This document shows, in pieces, positions 11,041 to 23,036 of a stretch of 64,000 bases of DNA. Made by a program: the position numbers and the translations under genes. The stretch comes from Chamaea fasciata (lineage: Eukaryota; Chordata; Aves; Passeriformes; Sylviidae): contig JARCOQ010000008.1 of assembly GCA_029207755.1 (NCBI GenBank), forward strand, positions 24,293,021-24,357,020, written 5' to 3'. Each line of letters begins with the position of its first letter. The first letter of the stretch is position 1. The notes under the pieces were generated by a model, which did no database searches, was not told where the DNA came from, and saw only the letters and a list, made by a program, of their open reading frames with translations.

Positions 11041-13641
11041 CTCTGTGATATTGTAGTACTAGCAAGTGCTGTTGTTGTGGAGTGCCAAAGGCCACAGCTA
11101 GGACTGTTTCACTTCCCCTGCTTCAGTTTTGTGCCACACAATCAGGTGTTACTTGGTTTGTGAATAGTTTAAGGAACCACTTACAGCCAGGGCACCACAC
11201 AAGGCCCAAGGGCGGATTGCATTAGCAATTAACAGCTCTCTCTGATTAAATAATCTGAACTCTTCTCTCCACCCTTCCTTCATGATGGCTACTTGTGACC
11301 TGAGCTGTCCAAGCAACCAGGCTGAGAGGAGGGTTGGACAACCCTTTTCCCTACTCCCTAAAAAAACAAACCCGGAGCAAAACAGACAGACCCCAAACAA
11401 AGACTTCTTCTCTATGTGCATCTCCCCTAGGGAATAAGATAAGGCACAAACAACACCAGGCAGATGGCAGCTGTGTTGTTTTCTGCCCTACTGGCATGGG
11501 CTCAAAAACAATGGCACTGAAAATGCATAAGATCCATGACAGAATAAAATCAAATGGTTTCTCATGATTTCTTTTTCAACAGTTCAAAGCTTCATTTCAG
11601 CAAATGAGAATGTCATCATGATGGCCACTCTGAATAAAAATTCAGAGTATTTCTTTCTGAAACAAGTTCTCCCAGAAAGACTTGCCTATAGCTATCTATG
11701 AGCATAAATATTGTGTGCACGTTTATCTTTACTTTTGGAGCAAGTGGAGCTAGTATGGGACACCTGAAAGCTACAGGGGAAAGTGAACTTTATCCAGAAC
11801 TCCCTTCATAAGATATTCAAGCCTCCTTTGTATTTGCTGTCATGCAGTTGCACTTCCCAAATTCATGCCAGCAGTTCCTTTAATCACACCCACACATGTT
11901 TGTATTTGTTTATTAAGTACTGACTGCATGGCCTGGGGCAGGCAAAGCAATTGAGACTTGACAATTTCAAACTCACACCTGCATCTGGGGTGTGAGTGTG
12001 ATCTTCCAAGTGTGGTCTATCTTGGGTACTGACTGTTCAGTAAGCAATAATGGAGGGGAGGGGGCTGGGTCTAGGCCACTTCATATAGGTATTTATCTGA
12101 AACTCACACCTGTGTGTGTCTAGTGACTTTGTCTGGAAATCTTGGGGTCCCTTGACACTCCCCTGTTCAATGCATACACCATTTGCAGCCACTTGAGCTT
12201 GCCATAAACCCTGGTGGTATAGAGGCTGGATGGAGTCCAAAATGTTCTGCCTGAGATTGTGAGTAAGATTACCAAGGAAAGCTGTGATTTGAAGCATTAT
12301 CTCCCAAATCCTAATTAATTTCCCTACTGGCAGGGACCTTTCTCTCTCCTCTTGTGGTTTAATTTGCACACCTGAAATAATGAATGGAAATAGAGCAGGA
12401 GTGAGAGAAGCGTTGGCCGGGTGCAGGCTTTGAAAAGGCCCTGGTAGGGGAGCTCCAGTGTAGATCCTGGCTTTCTGGCTCTGGTGAGGGGACGATTTCC
12501 AAATTGAACTCCACCTAGGAGCCCAGATTACAAATCTTCCCAGGCTTCAAGTGTCTGAGATCTCCCCAAGGGATCATGTCCCCTTGCCCACGTTTTTGCC
12601 AAGCAGAAAGGATTCCAGTCATCTACAGTGGCCTGTAGATGAGGAGCCCGTGTTGCAGCTGCACACACAGGCTGGTTACATGAGCATACAAGAAACATGC
12701 ACCCTTCGGGGACTACATAAAGTCCGGGACAGGGAGATAACACAGGACTTCAGGAATGGTCCTCTAACTTGAAAGTGTTTAATAACACAGGTGATTATGG
12801 AAAATTTGGGGTGGCCAATGGACTAACAGTTTTCTTGCAGGACAGAGTCTGGCAAGAATAAAGTCTTCCTCCTGTCTCGTTTCTCATGTCTGTCTAAGCA
12901 TTGGCACAGATGCCCTTCAAGTTTTATCTGTCATGGTTATGAAGACTATTCTCCAACAATTTCTGGTTTCATGTTGCCATTTATTGTACTAAGAAATAAT
13001 AACCCAGCCAAAACTGCAGTCTCTCATGGTCTACCATTTTGGTGAGCTGGACAAAACCCACCTATTTTAGCAAAAGTACAGTGACAAGGAGTAAAGTACA
13101 GTTCAGCAAGAGTTTTTACAGTCTTCTTTGTTGTTTTTTTTTCTCCATTTTTAAAAAGATATTTGGATTAATATTTTTAAAATGATTGTTGATCAGGGGT
13201 GTTTCAGACCTGAACTGTATTCTGTATAATGCTTTGGCCCAGTGATCTCAGAGGAGAAGAGAAAAAGTGGCTGAAATCACCAGCAATCTCCAACTGCATC
13301 TATGGCTTTGGACAAGTTTGATCCAAACCCAAATGCTGACAGACCAGGGCCTGTGCTGTGCAATTTTTCATTTGATACTCTCCAGCTTTGATTTCTGGGG
13401 AGAGGAAAGGAAAGGGTGGGTAGGGGATCAAAGGCAGCAGCTACATCCACACCCTCATGTTACATCCAAACCCATTTGGTTTAGCATGTTAAAGAAGACA
13501 TAGAGGAAAAATAGAAAAATTATAGGAAGAAAAGTAGAAGAAAAAATTTTGCAGAGAGAGAGGGAAAAGAGGGGATTTGAAGCTCATATTCCATTGAAAG
13601 TTCAGCCGTGCAAGTGTAAACTTTACAGAAAAAACATACTT
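11041..13641. other. Unique non-coding DNA, nothing recognised
   Basis: Moderate AT content. Reading frames of up to 110 codons occur on both strands but overlap each other and match nothing I know. A 9-bp inverted repeat (12620-12641) is within chance expectation. Confidence 0.55.
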
Positions 13642-13680
13642 TCTTTTTTTTTTTTCTTTTTCTTTTTTTTTTTTTTTTTC
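13642..13680. repeat. Interrupted poly-T tract
   Basis: Thirty-nine bases of T broken only by a few C. It is preceded by a region without a recognisable retroposon, so I cannot say whether it is the tail of a minus-strand insertion or simple sequence. Confidence 0.9.
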
Positions 13681-13689
13681 AGTTTTTGC

Positions 13690-15640
13690 ATATATTCCTC
13701 CTGTTGTGCTGCGGTGCAGAATGAAACAGGAAGGTTGGTTTTGCCCAGTCCCTCTTGGTCCACTCTGGCAGAGTCATAGTGGATCATTTGTCAGCATGGT
13801 GCCTTCTCAGTTGGCAAAGAGCAGACACAAAACAGAGGAGCATCACAATATGTGACTGGGAGAAGTGAAGTTGCATTAACACTTTCTTCAGGGAGACTAA
13901 GCCAAGGAGCGGGTTGAGTTCTGGTTCTCTCCTCTGATACATGTCTAGATATCCATCCTCTGGTTGATAGATAGCCTGTGACTGTAGAAGTGTAGTCTGG
14001 GCTTACCCAGCCCACAAATCCCATCTGCCTCCGGGGCACATGATCTCGAGCCTCTTCTAAAGTGGATTCTGGGGTGGGTTTGTTTGTCCAACACTGGCTG
14101 CCAAAAGAGCAGCTGGGAAATGCGGAGGCAGCTGGGCCGGACATGGTGAATGTCCTTAAAGATTGATGTAGTAGAAGAGTGTAGCTCCAGACAGGAATCC
14201 AGACTGGAGGGATTTCAGGCCATTTGGTTGGCGTCAGGGTAGTTGTCTGACCTGGAGGGCATAGTTGGGAGAGGTGCCATGAGAATAGGCTTAAATAAGT
14301 CAGTACCCAAAAGTATGGGACTGGCCGAGGGAGAAGGGCTGGAGAACAGCCTGTAAACCCTGAGAAGCTGTACCTAGATCAGCAAGAAGTGTCTGCTGCA
14401 TCAGAGTAGCTTTGTCAAACAAAATTAATTTCCTTTGCAGCAGCCACTCATAGGGGCATAAGGAATTTTTCACGAGGACAGAAAGCATTTATGGGATGAG
14501 TGACAGTTTGGAATAATGGTATACACTTGTATTTTCATATGTGTATACTAGGGACCACTGACCACTGTACTATAACATAGGTGAGTATGTGGCTGTTGTA
14601 GAGGGCTTTAAGACACTTCTTGCCACTAAATTTGGATTTGTCTTGCCCAGACATTACTGCAGCAGCTGTTACTGGGGACCATCCTGCCTTTAATGGACGG
14701 GAGCCAGGAGATGGTCTCGCCAAGAGGGAGTCAGCTGGGGGTCTCTGCCACTGTCTCAGGAGGAATAGAAGATTAAGCAGGTGGTATGCCATGCTCCAAA
14801 GCTCTGAAAGAGCAACCAAAGCACTTTGGAAAGGACCTCTAAGGGTGCTGAACTTCACCTGGTAATGATGAACTATCATGAAGAAACTTCGGGAGCATTT
14901 TTTAAGGATCTGATTTCATGGGCTGCACTATTGCCTCCTTTCTTTGTAGCTGGAAGTGCTGTAAACGAGTGAACTACCAACAGAATAGCACCTGCCTTGG
15001 GAAACCAAAATATTCCTCTTGAGTGAAACCTTTTCAGCAAAAGGTGGCCAACCCAGACTCTTTTTTAGAAAAGGTAACTTCTGCTGAGACAGAAAGAGTA
15101 CCAACTCCCTCAAAACTTTGGCTCCTTGAGAGACAAATGTTAAGAGAAACTGATGCTGGATGGATTTCCTGCAATGAGAGGGGATGTTCTTAAGATGTGA
15201 TTCAAATTCTGCCCAAAAGTTTCTTTCCCATTGCTGTACTATCTGATATCTCTTAATCAGCCACATTCACTGGATTTTCCTCCAGGAGGATGGTGTTTAC
15301 AGTGCCCCCAGCATAAGCCCTTCCATTTGCAGCTGAAGATACAAAAGCAAAACTGATCCAGACTCTTTCCCTGGTGTACTATCAATTGTTACACTTCATA
15401 TGAACTTAGCCCCGTAAGACACTTTCCTTTAATAGTCATTGTCCAACGTTAAATTAGACCGGTTATAGAGAGTAATTTCTGGCAGAATCTTCCCTAAGAA
15501 GTTCTCCCAGTAGGAAGGTGAAATGATTGGTATTTTTTTATCTGTCTTAATATTTGATGTTGTCTTTGAGTTCATGCTGGTATGGGGCCTGGAGGGTGCT
15601 ATTTGTCCTCATAGCTAGAACAGCAACCTAGTGAAACACA
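13690..15640. other. Less AT-rich unassigned segment with many short minus-strand reading frames
   Basis: Minus-strand frames of 62-117 codons lie at about 14144-13791, 14488-14300, 14879-14535 and 15266-14928. They do not share a frame, and several have equally open plus-strand counterparts (for example 14620-14865). I recognise no domain. A much decayed retroelement is possible but I have no motif to support it. GTATACAC and GTGTATAC form an 8-bp inverted pair at 14519-14548. Confidence 0.3.

Positions 15641-15643
<3 letters not shown>

Positions 15644-15690
<47 letters not shown>
15644..15690. repeat. (CA)n microsatellite
   Basis: About 23 perfect CA units, preceded by the interrupted ACACACAAACA and followed by TATAGAG. 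Likely length-polymorphic. Confidence 0.97.
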
Positions 15691-15694
<4 letters not shown>

Positions 15695-16496
15695 GAGCCA
15701 CTTACAAATGTACTTCTGCTCCAGTCTGGAGGAATCTACCAGGAGTTCATTCTAAATGGCACTGTTCATTCTTTGATCTCACTGATAAGCAAAGGAGGCC
15801 CCACTAAGGAAGCTGCTGCAAAAGCCTTATCTGATTTCATTTATTAATAAGCTAGGCTGGATTTGAATGATTCATCTAGGAGGGAATGCATCCCACTGCA
15901 TAATCCACAGACCAAGACATGCAACCCATGCTTTCATGAGGTGAACTGTTCCAAAAGGTGTAGGAGAAACAGCATGGAGAAGGGAGGATGGAGTTTGGAA
16001 ACAATACACTAGCTGATGTGTACCATTCAAGCATAACTGATAAGAGAGTAACAGCTGCTAAAATACCAGCAAGCACAGCAAAGGATGACCTATCTCGTAC
16101 AGAGCCATGAGACACATTGCTCAGAGGAAAGCCTGGAACCAAGACATGACTGCCTGGCATTAAGGTACTGGCATAGAGCCATTGGGTGTTAAGACCATGT
16201 GGGTTTAAAAGAACTTGCCCAGATGGCTTCTACCCCATAACCAGTACAGTCATAAACAACATGTGCTATTTCCTCATCATCTATCACAGGGGCTTCCCTT
16301 GGCCAGAGAGAGCACAAGACTGATTATTCTTGGCTCATCTTTTCTTGCTGGACAGGAGCTCCCTGGTTCACATTCAGATTTAGCAGAATTGGTCTTGTCA
16401 CTTCCAGATTACTGGTTTAACTGCTCCATTAGGGGAACATCCAGGAATGGATGGGAAGAAGTTCCAAAACTTGAGACTGAAAATTTGGAGTGCAAT

Positions 16497-16498
<2 letters not shown>
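15691..16498. other. Unique non-coding DNA, nothing recognised
   Basis: A minus-strand frame of 94 codons (16160-15876) is unrecognised and within chance length. No repeat family seen. Confidence 0.5.

Positions 16499-16577
<79 letters not shown>
16499..16577. repeat. Compound simple repeat: T(41) followed by (GT)19
   Basis: An uninterrupted run of 41 T (16499-16539) passes directly into about 19 GT units (16540-16577). Reading frames through it give poly-Phe/Cys-Val or poly-Lys/Thr-His and are artefacts. A run this long is prone to slippage, so its exact length may not be reliable. Confidence 0.97.
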
Positions 16578-16578
<1 letters not shown>

Positions 16579-19374
16579 TCAGTAGAAGTTTGAACCATAT
16601 TTGATGAAATGTCAGCTTCACAACGTCATTGGCTCCAAAGTCCAATTCCCAAACCAAAGGGTCTTTTGATAATGTGAAGTTTTGTGCATTGCCCCTCTCG
16701 TTTGTTTTGCTGTTTGCATCTCTAATGAAAAGCAGTAAGTTAAAGAAAGACACACGAGAATAATGAAGCATGTTCAGTCAGGGAAAACTCATGGCACAGC
16801 TGTTCCTTTAGTTGTCAACATTACGAATATGTGAGACTTCCAGAGCCAAAATCTTGCATTGACCTTGATAACTACATCAACAGCAGGGAAGCACCTCCAG
16901 TAATAAAGGAGATCACGTTCTTGATTGCTGGAATTCTAATCTCTTGTTTTTAATTTTGTAGGTATTTAAGCAGATAAAAAGAAACAAAGATTCTCTACTG
17001 GATCTTTGCCTTGGAACAACTATTTGTCTCGGTCTGTTTACCTGAGGCTAAAAAGTTCCTTTCTTCACCTCTGTCTAGGTGGTATCTCTAAAGACAGAGT
17101 TCCTGAACCAATACAAGTGAGCATAAAGACGTCATTCAAAATCTCATGCAGGCAAGGAGTATCTGTGTGTGGATTTCCAGATGCTGTCTGTTAGATCAAA
17201 CAAGTGCTGCTTTACAGCTCCAATAGTGCAGTGCTGCTCATCATTGCCTGCAAAGCAGGGACCCAAAAAATCCTCAAAGGTTTTGCCTCTCTAGAAAGCA
17301 CAGTGTTAGACCAACACACGTCCCCAAAGCCTCTTTATAACGTGACTGAAAAAATACATTCAACTGCACCAGTTTGTTATTTATTCTTTGAGGAGTCACA
17401 GCCTCATTTGTTCAAAAACATTTTATTAATGGTGAGAGCAAGAAATGGAATCTGATTTGGAATGACCATTTCAAACCTAACTTCAAGTACAAAGAACAAA
17501 GCTACAGCCACACTAAATTCAGGCTAGCCATATGATTAAAGAACACTTACAATTGCATAGGTTAGAAGTAAAATCAGTGTTAGACAATAAAAATTAGGAT
17601 AAATTTGATATCATTTGACTGACAGATTTGAACCTGACAAAATGATCTATCTACATATTTTCCACTAGTGGCTACCTTCCAGAATAGATAAGGGATAGGA
17701 AACATCAGGCCAGAAGTCGATGCTACAGTAAGCTGTAAGCAAAAGGGAGTTCTAATTGAAAGTATTTCCATACTGTGGGCACTGCTGAGATGCTGCCATA
17801 TTAATTATATGATCCCTTCTTCTAAAGCAATCTTCCACTTGGATACCAAGATTAACTCCTGCCAAGAGGTCTCTGAAATGCCATCAACAATTGTGTTTTC
17901 TGACAAAAAGATAAAGTTAACTAATTGTAAGTACCCTTTGCTGATAAACTTATAAAAACCCCACTGGCCTCTTCCTGGAGAGACAGCAAATAACGTGGGT
18001 CATGTGCATTAATATTTTTGCACTGACATAACTTTGGCATAGGTCTTGGGTTCTTGCCAAGGTGCCACCTGGAACCGACAACATACATTGAGCACAACAC
18101 AGACCAACAGTCATATAAAATTAAATCACAATCCAGCCCAGTGCCTAACCTCTAGGAAAGGGACATAGGGTATAGCTGGGGAAAAGTATAGAAAACAAGG
18201 CAGATATAGCATGATCCTCCTCTTAGCAGTCCTGCCATGGCATCTGTGTGATTTAAACTCATCCAGTACTAAAGGTCCCATCCCCATGTGTCTTGCTTTG
18301 CATTCATGAAAGCTGTATTTGTGAAATTGAAATACGTGATCACTAGGTTTCATTAATAACAGCAGAGAAGCAGTTTATCTGGTAACAGAGAGCCACTTTA
18401 ACCACAGCCAGGATTGTTGTCAGCCAAACAGATTAGTGGTTATAAATAGATTGATATAGCAATCTACAACTTCATTTTACAGGTATGACTAAGGTCATTT
18501 TTCCCCTCTGCTTTCATTTGAATCAGCCATTTATTTGCCAGGCATGTGGTAGATGTTTTATAATTGAGCTAAGGCAAATTTCACATCCAGATGGTAGCAG
18601 CAGTGTTCTGGCAGTGTGGGCAGTCTCCTCAAAAAAAGCAAAGGATTGGAATTGCCAAGAGAATCTGTCTTCCACTTTTTTCCCAGCAGCAATGGACATC
18701 TCCAGATTTCAAAATTTGAGCAGGTCTTTGCAACTGCCAATACATCTGTAGCCTCTTCCCTTTTTAATGCCTCTTTTAAATGCATCCACATCCATGAAAT
18801 CACCAGTTCTTTTAAACTTTCTTCTGAAAATCTAGATCACTGACTGTGTATCTGCAAAACATTCCTATATAGGAGTGGGTATTAAAATAAGTACAAAATG
18901 TTCTGGCTACCCTTTGTTGGATTGCTTCCCCATACAGACATACTTTCCGCAGACATTGAAGTTCTTTATAAGGGACTGCCCCATTTGGTGTTGGTTTGCA
19001 CAAGCAGTTGATTTTAAAATACGAGGAAAGGATGTTTTACAGGATAATGTTACAGCTGTCATGAAAAGAGCCAGCATAGTGTATTTTTGGAGAAGGGATA
19101 AAAGAAAGAAGGGGCAGTTGCATTACTTTTCTGTGATAGCGTTGCCTGTGCCATTATGTTTCTTATCAACTTTCAGACTTTCAGCCTTTCCCCACAAACT
19201 GTTAAACCACTTATAGCTACAAGAAAGCTTTTTTTCTCACTAATCTTGCCTCATTTTCAGTAATTTTCCTATAATCATTCAGGGCTAGAGATGGCTAATA
19301 TGACACTGTGCCGTCCTGGCTAGCTCAGCCTTCAAAAGCTGCCATTTTATTCCTATCTCTCCCATCAGGCTGGT
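16578..19374. other. Unique non-coding DNA, nothing recognised
   Basis: Mostly AT-rich single-copy-looking sequence. Overlapping frames near 18485-19216 (up to 113 codons, both strands) have no recognisable domain. Confidence 0.55.
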
Positions 19375-19515
19375 GATATTGTGCCAAGCGGTTTCCTCCT
19401 CTGGAAGATAGATGAAATTATTTTGGAATCTCCTTTGTAAGTCTGTTGTAAGATCTGCTGACACAATGCACTATATAAAAGCTGGACAATATTATGATTA
19501 TTGTTATTATTCTTA
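19375..19515 (+). mobile_element. Ancient MIR/L2-like SINE 3' part
   Basis: The plus strand shows GGTTTCCTCCTCTGGAAGAT, corresponding to the cagtttcctcatctgtaaaa block of MIR-type core SINEs. It is followed at the right distance by CTATATAAAAGCTGGACAAT and a (TTATTATTG)-like tail (about 19480-19512), corresponding to the L2-related 3' end of MIR. Divergence is high, consistent with an insertion older than the bird lineage. Confidence 0.5.
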
Positions 19516-22090
19516 ACAATGTTTGAGAGCTGATTTGCAATCCCTCTACCTTTCCCTTTTCCTTTTCATGGTGGAGGCAGAAATGAGCAGGTGATAGGAA
19601 CTGCAGGCTTTATTTTTTATTATTGACATTTTTCAAAACCTCAGCAATTTTTTATTTCCTTTTCTAAAATACATGAGGGCAAATCAAAATCTTCAGCACT
19701 ATTTTTGAATGGGTTTCTAAATTTATTTTTATTTTATTCCTTTTACTGTCTTTCTACCACCTCCTTAACAAAGACAGAAATGAATGGAATTCCATTTTGG
19801 AAAGGCATGAGAAACAGATGCAAACATGTGTGAATTAGGCAAGGCACTCTCTGAAACCTCTTCTATTGGAAGAGGAGATTTAGGAAGATATTTGATGCTG
19901 GTAGCCTGTTCAACTACTACCAAAGGCACTGCAAGATCACTGTCCATCCAGCTATATGAATAAGCAAATAAGTGTCACATTAGTAAATATGTTTATATAA
20001 AAGTGCGTGTATATACATTCCTCAGAGCAGAATTGCAAAGCTGGAATTAGAATAAGCAGTTTCTGTATGTCCTCTTTTCAGCTGTATTTCCTGATTTAAT
20101 AAGCTTGATACTATTTACAGAGGTTTTTTTAGAATGGATCTCTGGTTCTCAACACCTCCTTTCCCTGCATTTTAACAGGATCTCAGTCCAGACTTAGAGA
20201 AGCCTAATGTAGGACTTCACTTAAGCCTGTAGAATTCATGAGACTGGTGAGATTTCTGGAGGGTTTTCCTGTTCTCTGGCTTCCAAATGTCAGCAAGAAA
20301 TTCATGGCAGTGCTGCCTACCCCTAGAGTTGTTCTAGCATCTGAAAACAGCTCACTTGGTACCTGGGGGATGTTTGTAGAATGGTTGCCCATGGAGGCAA
20401 AACATGAACAGAATGACAGTCAAGACCTCTGAGCATTTTTTTGTCAGGCACATCTGGTCTCTGGTGGATCTTACCCCAAATACTGCACATTTGGCCATTT
20501 TTACCTGCAGAACAAAACAATGGGAACTGTCTTCATGTTTCAGGCTAAAACCTAGAATTCATCGTCCTTGGCCTGACAGCCTAGGGGTGGCTGAGATGAT
20601 GAATATCTGTATTCTCAGAACCAGGCTGTGATTCTAGTTCATTTGTGTTTCAGTTATGAGAAATTTGACTTACTCTGGCCCAGAGAGGCACTGAACTGGC
20701 GTCCTAGCAGTGAACAATGATTTTCAGAAAATCCAACCAGTGGAGAAGTCTCCACACGAAGGATTGGTAATGCAGCATGGTAGAGGGGCCCCTCTGGAGA
20801 CCCTTCTGACTTCTCATACTGAAGAGGAAGTGGTAGAGATGATGGGTCCTATAAACTCTACAAGACCTGACATTTTACATGCAGCCTTTTGTTTATCATA
20901 AGCAAAGAGGAGAAGTTTCTGTGGGCATCTCTTGCTTGGCTGTTGTGTAGTTTACTGTAGTCACTAGTTTACTGTAATGTGATAAGGCACCATGATGTTG
21001 CAGTTCAACTCCATGCCTACTTCTGTAAATACAACTTGGTGAGGCCCAGTTTCCCAGGAGGTTACTCAGCTCATCCTTTATTGGCAAAAAACATCCCTCC
21101 TACACTATTTGGTGCACTGAGTGTTGGAGATTTAGTCCTCTCTCAATCAGAGAGACCTGCATAGTGAGGTTGCACAAAATTCAGAGAAAAGTAAGATCAG
21201 AGAGTGACATGAAAAGCAGAGCCCTTTTAATTCTCTTTCAGCAGTATGTGGAGCTTCTTCACTAAAAGACATTGCATGACACTACATTCAAGGCTGAGCA
21301 GGAAACAGACCTTCCCTTTGGGACAACAGTAAAGGGCAGAATTAGACCAGCAAAGCATGAAACGGCAAAGATTAGAAGGATGAAAGCCCCTTGCCCTTCA
21401 CAAGCTCAAATCCACCCTCTAGCAAGACGTATATGTGGGACACATCGATGTCTTCTTAATCTCTTCCATCACTGGCCCAAACAACAGGCAGAGATATTCT
21501 TCACAGCAGGGTCAGAGAGCTGTTGTCTCCATGGTTTTCCCCAGCACCGTGATGCCTCATCAGTATGGAAGTGGGGGCATCATCCTCTATCTGCTTTGGA
21601 GTGAGGAGAAAAACCTTGAACAAATTTCATCACCTGCTGCTCACCTTCTACAAGTGCCTGTACAAGCTGTGAGGAGCTGGAGAGACTCTGTCTCAATTTC
21701 CTCATCTCAAGACTTGTACTTCTCCCAAGTGAAATGTATTTGTAACAAAATTATATAATTGTGATAATTTTCTGTGATGTGACTGCCTCTATTATTAGAA
21801 AAGTTCTAATTTTCAGACAGGGTCTATTTTCTAAGCTCCAAAGAGCAATCGTGGTGTGGCACATGTTTTCTTACCTTGATTAAACGGTCTTATACAGGAA
21901 TATACCATAAAAAGAAAGATTCTGGTACAGAAGGACAGCACAGATCTTGCATTTAAATCTGATCTTCAGCCATATGTGGGAAACACGTTATATGTTCCGA
22001 TAGACAGTAGCATAACCTGTAGTCCCTTCCCTGGTGTCTTTTCCTGCCTGAATTTAACTTTTAGTTATACTGGCTAGCAATATCCACCAG
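19516..22090. other. Unique non-coding DNA with one possible SINE scrap
   Basis: At about 21688-21716 the words CTCTGTCTCAATTTCCTCAT resemble the same MIR block (plus strand), but no 3' end follows, so I leave it unassigned. The 107-110 codon frames near 21272-21758 overlap each other and are unrecognised. Confidence 0.45.
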
Positions 22091-22094
22091 GAGA

Positions 22095-22319
22095 CGCTAA
22101 AGTAATCCGAGATCCTGGGGCACATCGAAGCCCTGATCACACCCTCCGTGTCCGAATCCTACCCCACGTTGTAGTTGCAGGCAGGCAGAGAGGTCGACAA
22201 GTGGCGACCCTGTACCACGGAGAGCTGGGAAGACCTTCCTGCCTCCAGACATGCTGGTTCCGTTTGCTGGTACAGTGCAATGCAGCTCCCTGTCCCTTCC
22301 AGCCCCAGCACAGGGTGCG
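22095..22319. promoter_or_regulatory. Small CpG-rich patch
   Basis: Eleven CpG dinucleotides occur in about 225 bp (including GACGC, TCCGAG, TCGAAG, CTCCGTGTCCGAAT, CCACGTT, GTCGAC, GGCGAC and CCACGG), together with higher GC than the flanks. The rest of the window is strongly CpG-depleted. It is too short for a classic CpG island. It could be a small promoter or enhancer protected from methylation, a GC-rich exon, or a relatively young insertion. Overlapping frames of about 60-104 codons on both strands are unrecognised. Confidence 0.4.
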
Positions 22320-22740
22320 GGTGGGGTGACAGTGATGTTAATGTCACTCCTTGCCTGTGTGGGCTTTATGGCTGGAGGGCTGTGACAAGGAGGACTATGT
22401 GTGTCTGGCACACTGAGAGAGGGAGGGAACTCCAGGCACAGGCATGATGACAGTAGATGGTGAAATCATTAGCCCAGGATTATAGTGAGACATGGGGCCT
22501 GAGCCACAAGAGCAGCACCTGTATCCAAAGCTCAGGGGTGGTGGGGCTGGGCTTGGGCCCATCTCATTTTCAAACGTCAGTCCAGAATTCAGCAAAAGAC
22601 ACACTAGGCCCAAGGGAGAAAAAACAACTTATTCACACACACAGATTAGCTGTGGAGGGGGATGCAGAGAAGTACCTGCCAAGTACACTGTTTAAATATT
22701 AATGATCTCCTCCTCTAATTTTTAAAATTCCCCCCCCACC

Positions 22741-23036
22741 TTTTTTTTTTTTTTTTTTTTTTTTTTTCCAGTGGGAAAGCTCCTCCTTGCTTTAATATCA
22801 GGTCTGGTGCCTTTATTTTCTTTCTCATTGAGATATTCCATCCTTTCCCAGCACACTGAACAACGCGTCCCTGCAATAATTGCAGTGACCGTTCACTCCC
22901 ATCCCTCCCCTGGAGTGCAAATGTCCAGCCTGTCTTGGAAAGCACAAACTGTCTGCCAAGGCAAAGGAAGCTGCAGGCTGATTCAGAGCTAGGGTATCCA
23001 CATTTACCCCCCACTGGAAGGAAAAAAAAAAAAGAA
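22741..23036 (-). mobile_element. Element with inverted ends or poly-A retrocopy, about 295 bp, unidentified
   Basis: The left end is T(27) followed by CCAGTGGG (22768-22775). The right end is CCCACTGG (23010-23017) followed by AAGG and an A run (23022-23033). The two ends are therefore inverted copies of each other: T-run plus CCAGTGGG against its reverse complement. The interior is more GC-rich and includes ACGCGT. Alternatively, read on the minus strand, an ATTAAA word (plus-strand TTTAAT, 22791-22796) sits 24 nt before a 27-base A tail, as in a retroposed transcript. The minus-strand frame through it (up to 99 codons) is not one I recognise. I cannot decide between a foldback transposon, a retrocopy and coincidence. 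Confidence 0.4.

Noticed and set aside
12620..12641. 9-bp inverted repeat CATCTACAG-TGGC-CTGTAGATG
   Set aside because: Several such 9-bp stems are expected by chance in 64 kb.
13791..15266. Run of minus-strand frames that at first looked like a decayed retroviral or other retroelement gene
   Set aside because: No catalytic or structural motif in order, no LTR pair, and the frames are short and of chance length. Left as unassigned.
16215..16771. Frames of up to 129 codons with poly-Phe/Cys-Val or poly-Lys/Thr-His
   Set aside because: They pass through the T(41)(GT)19 simple repeat. The remaining residues match nothing.
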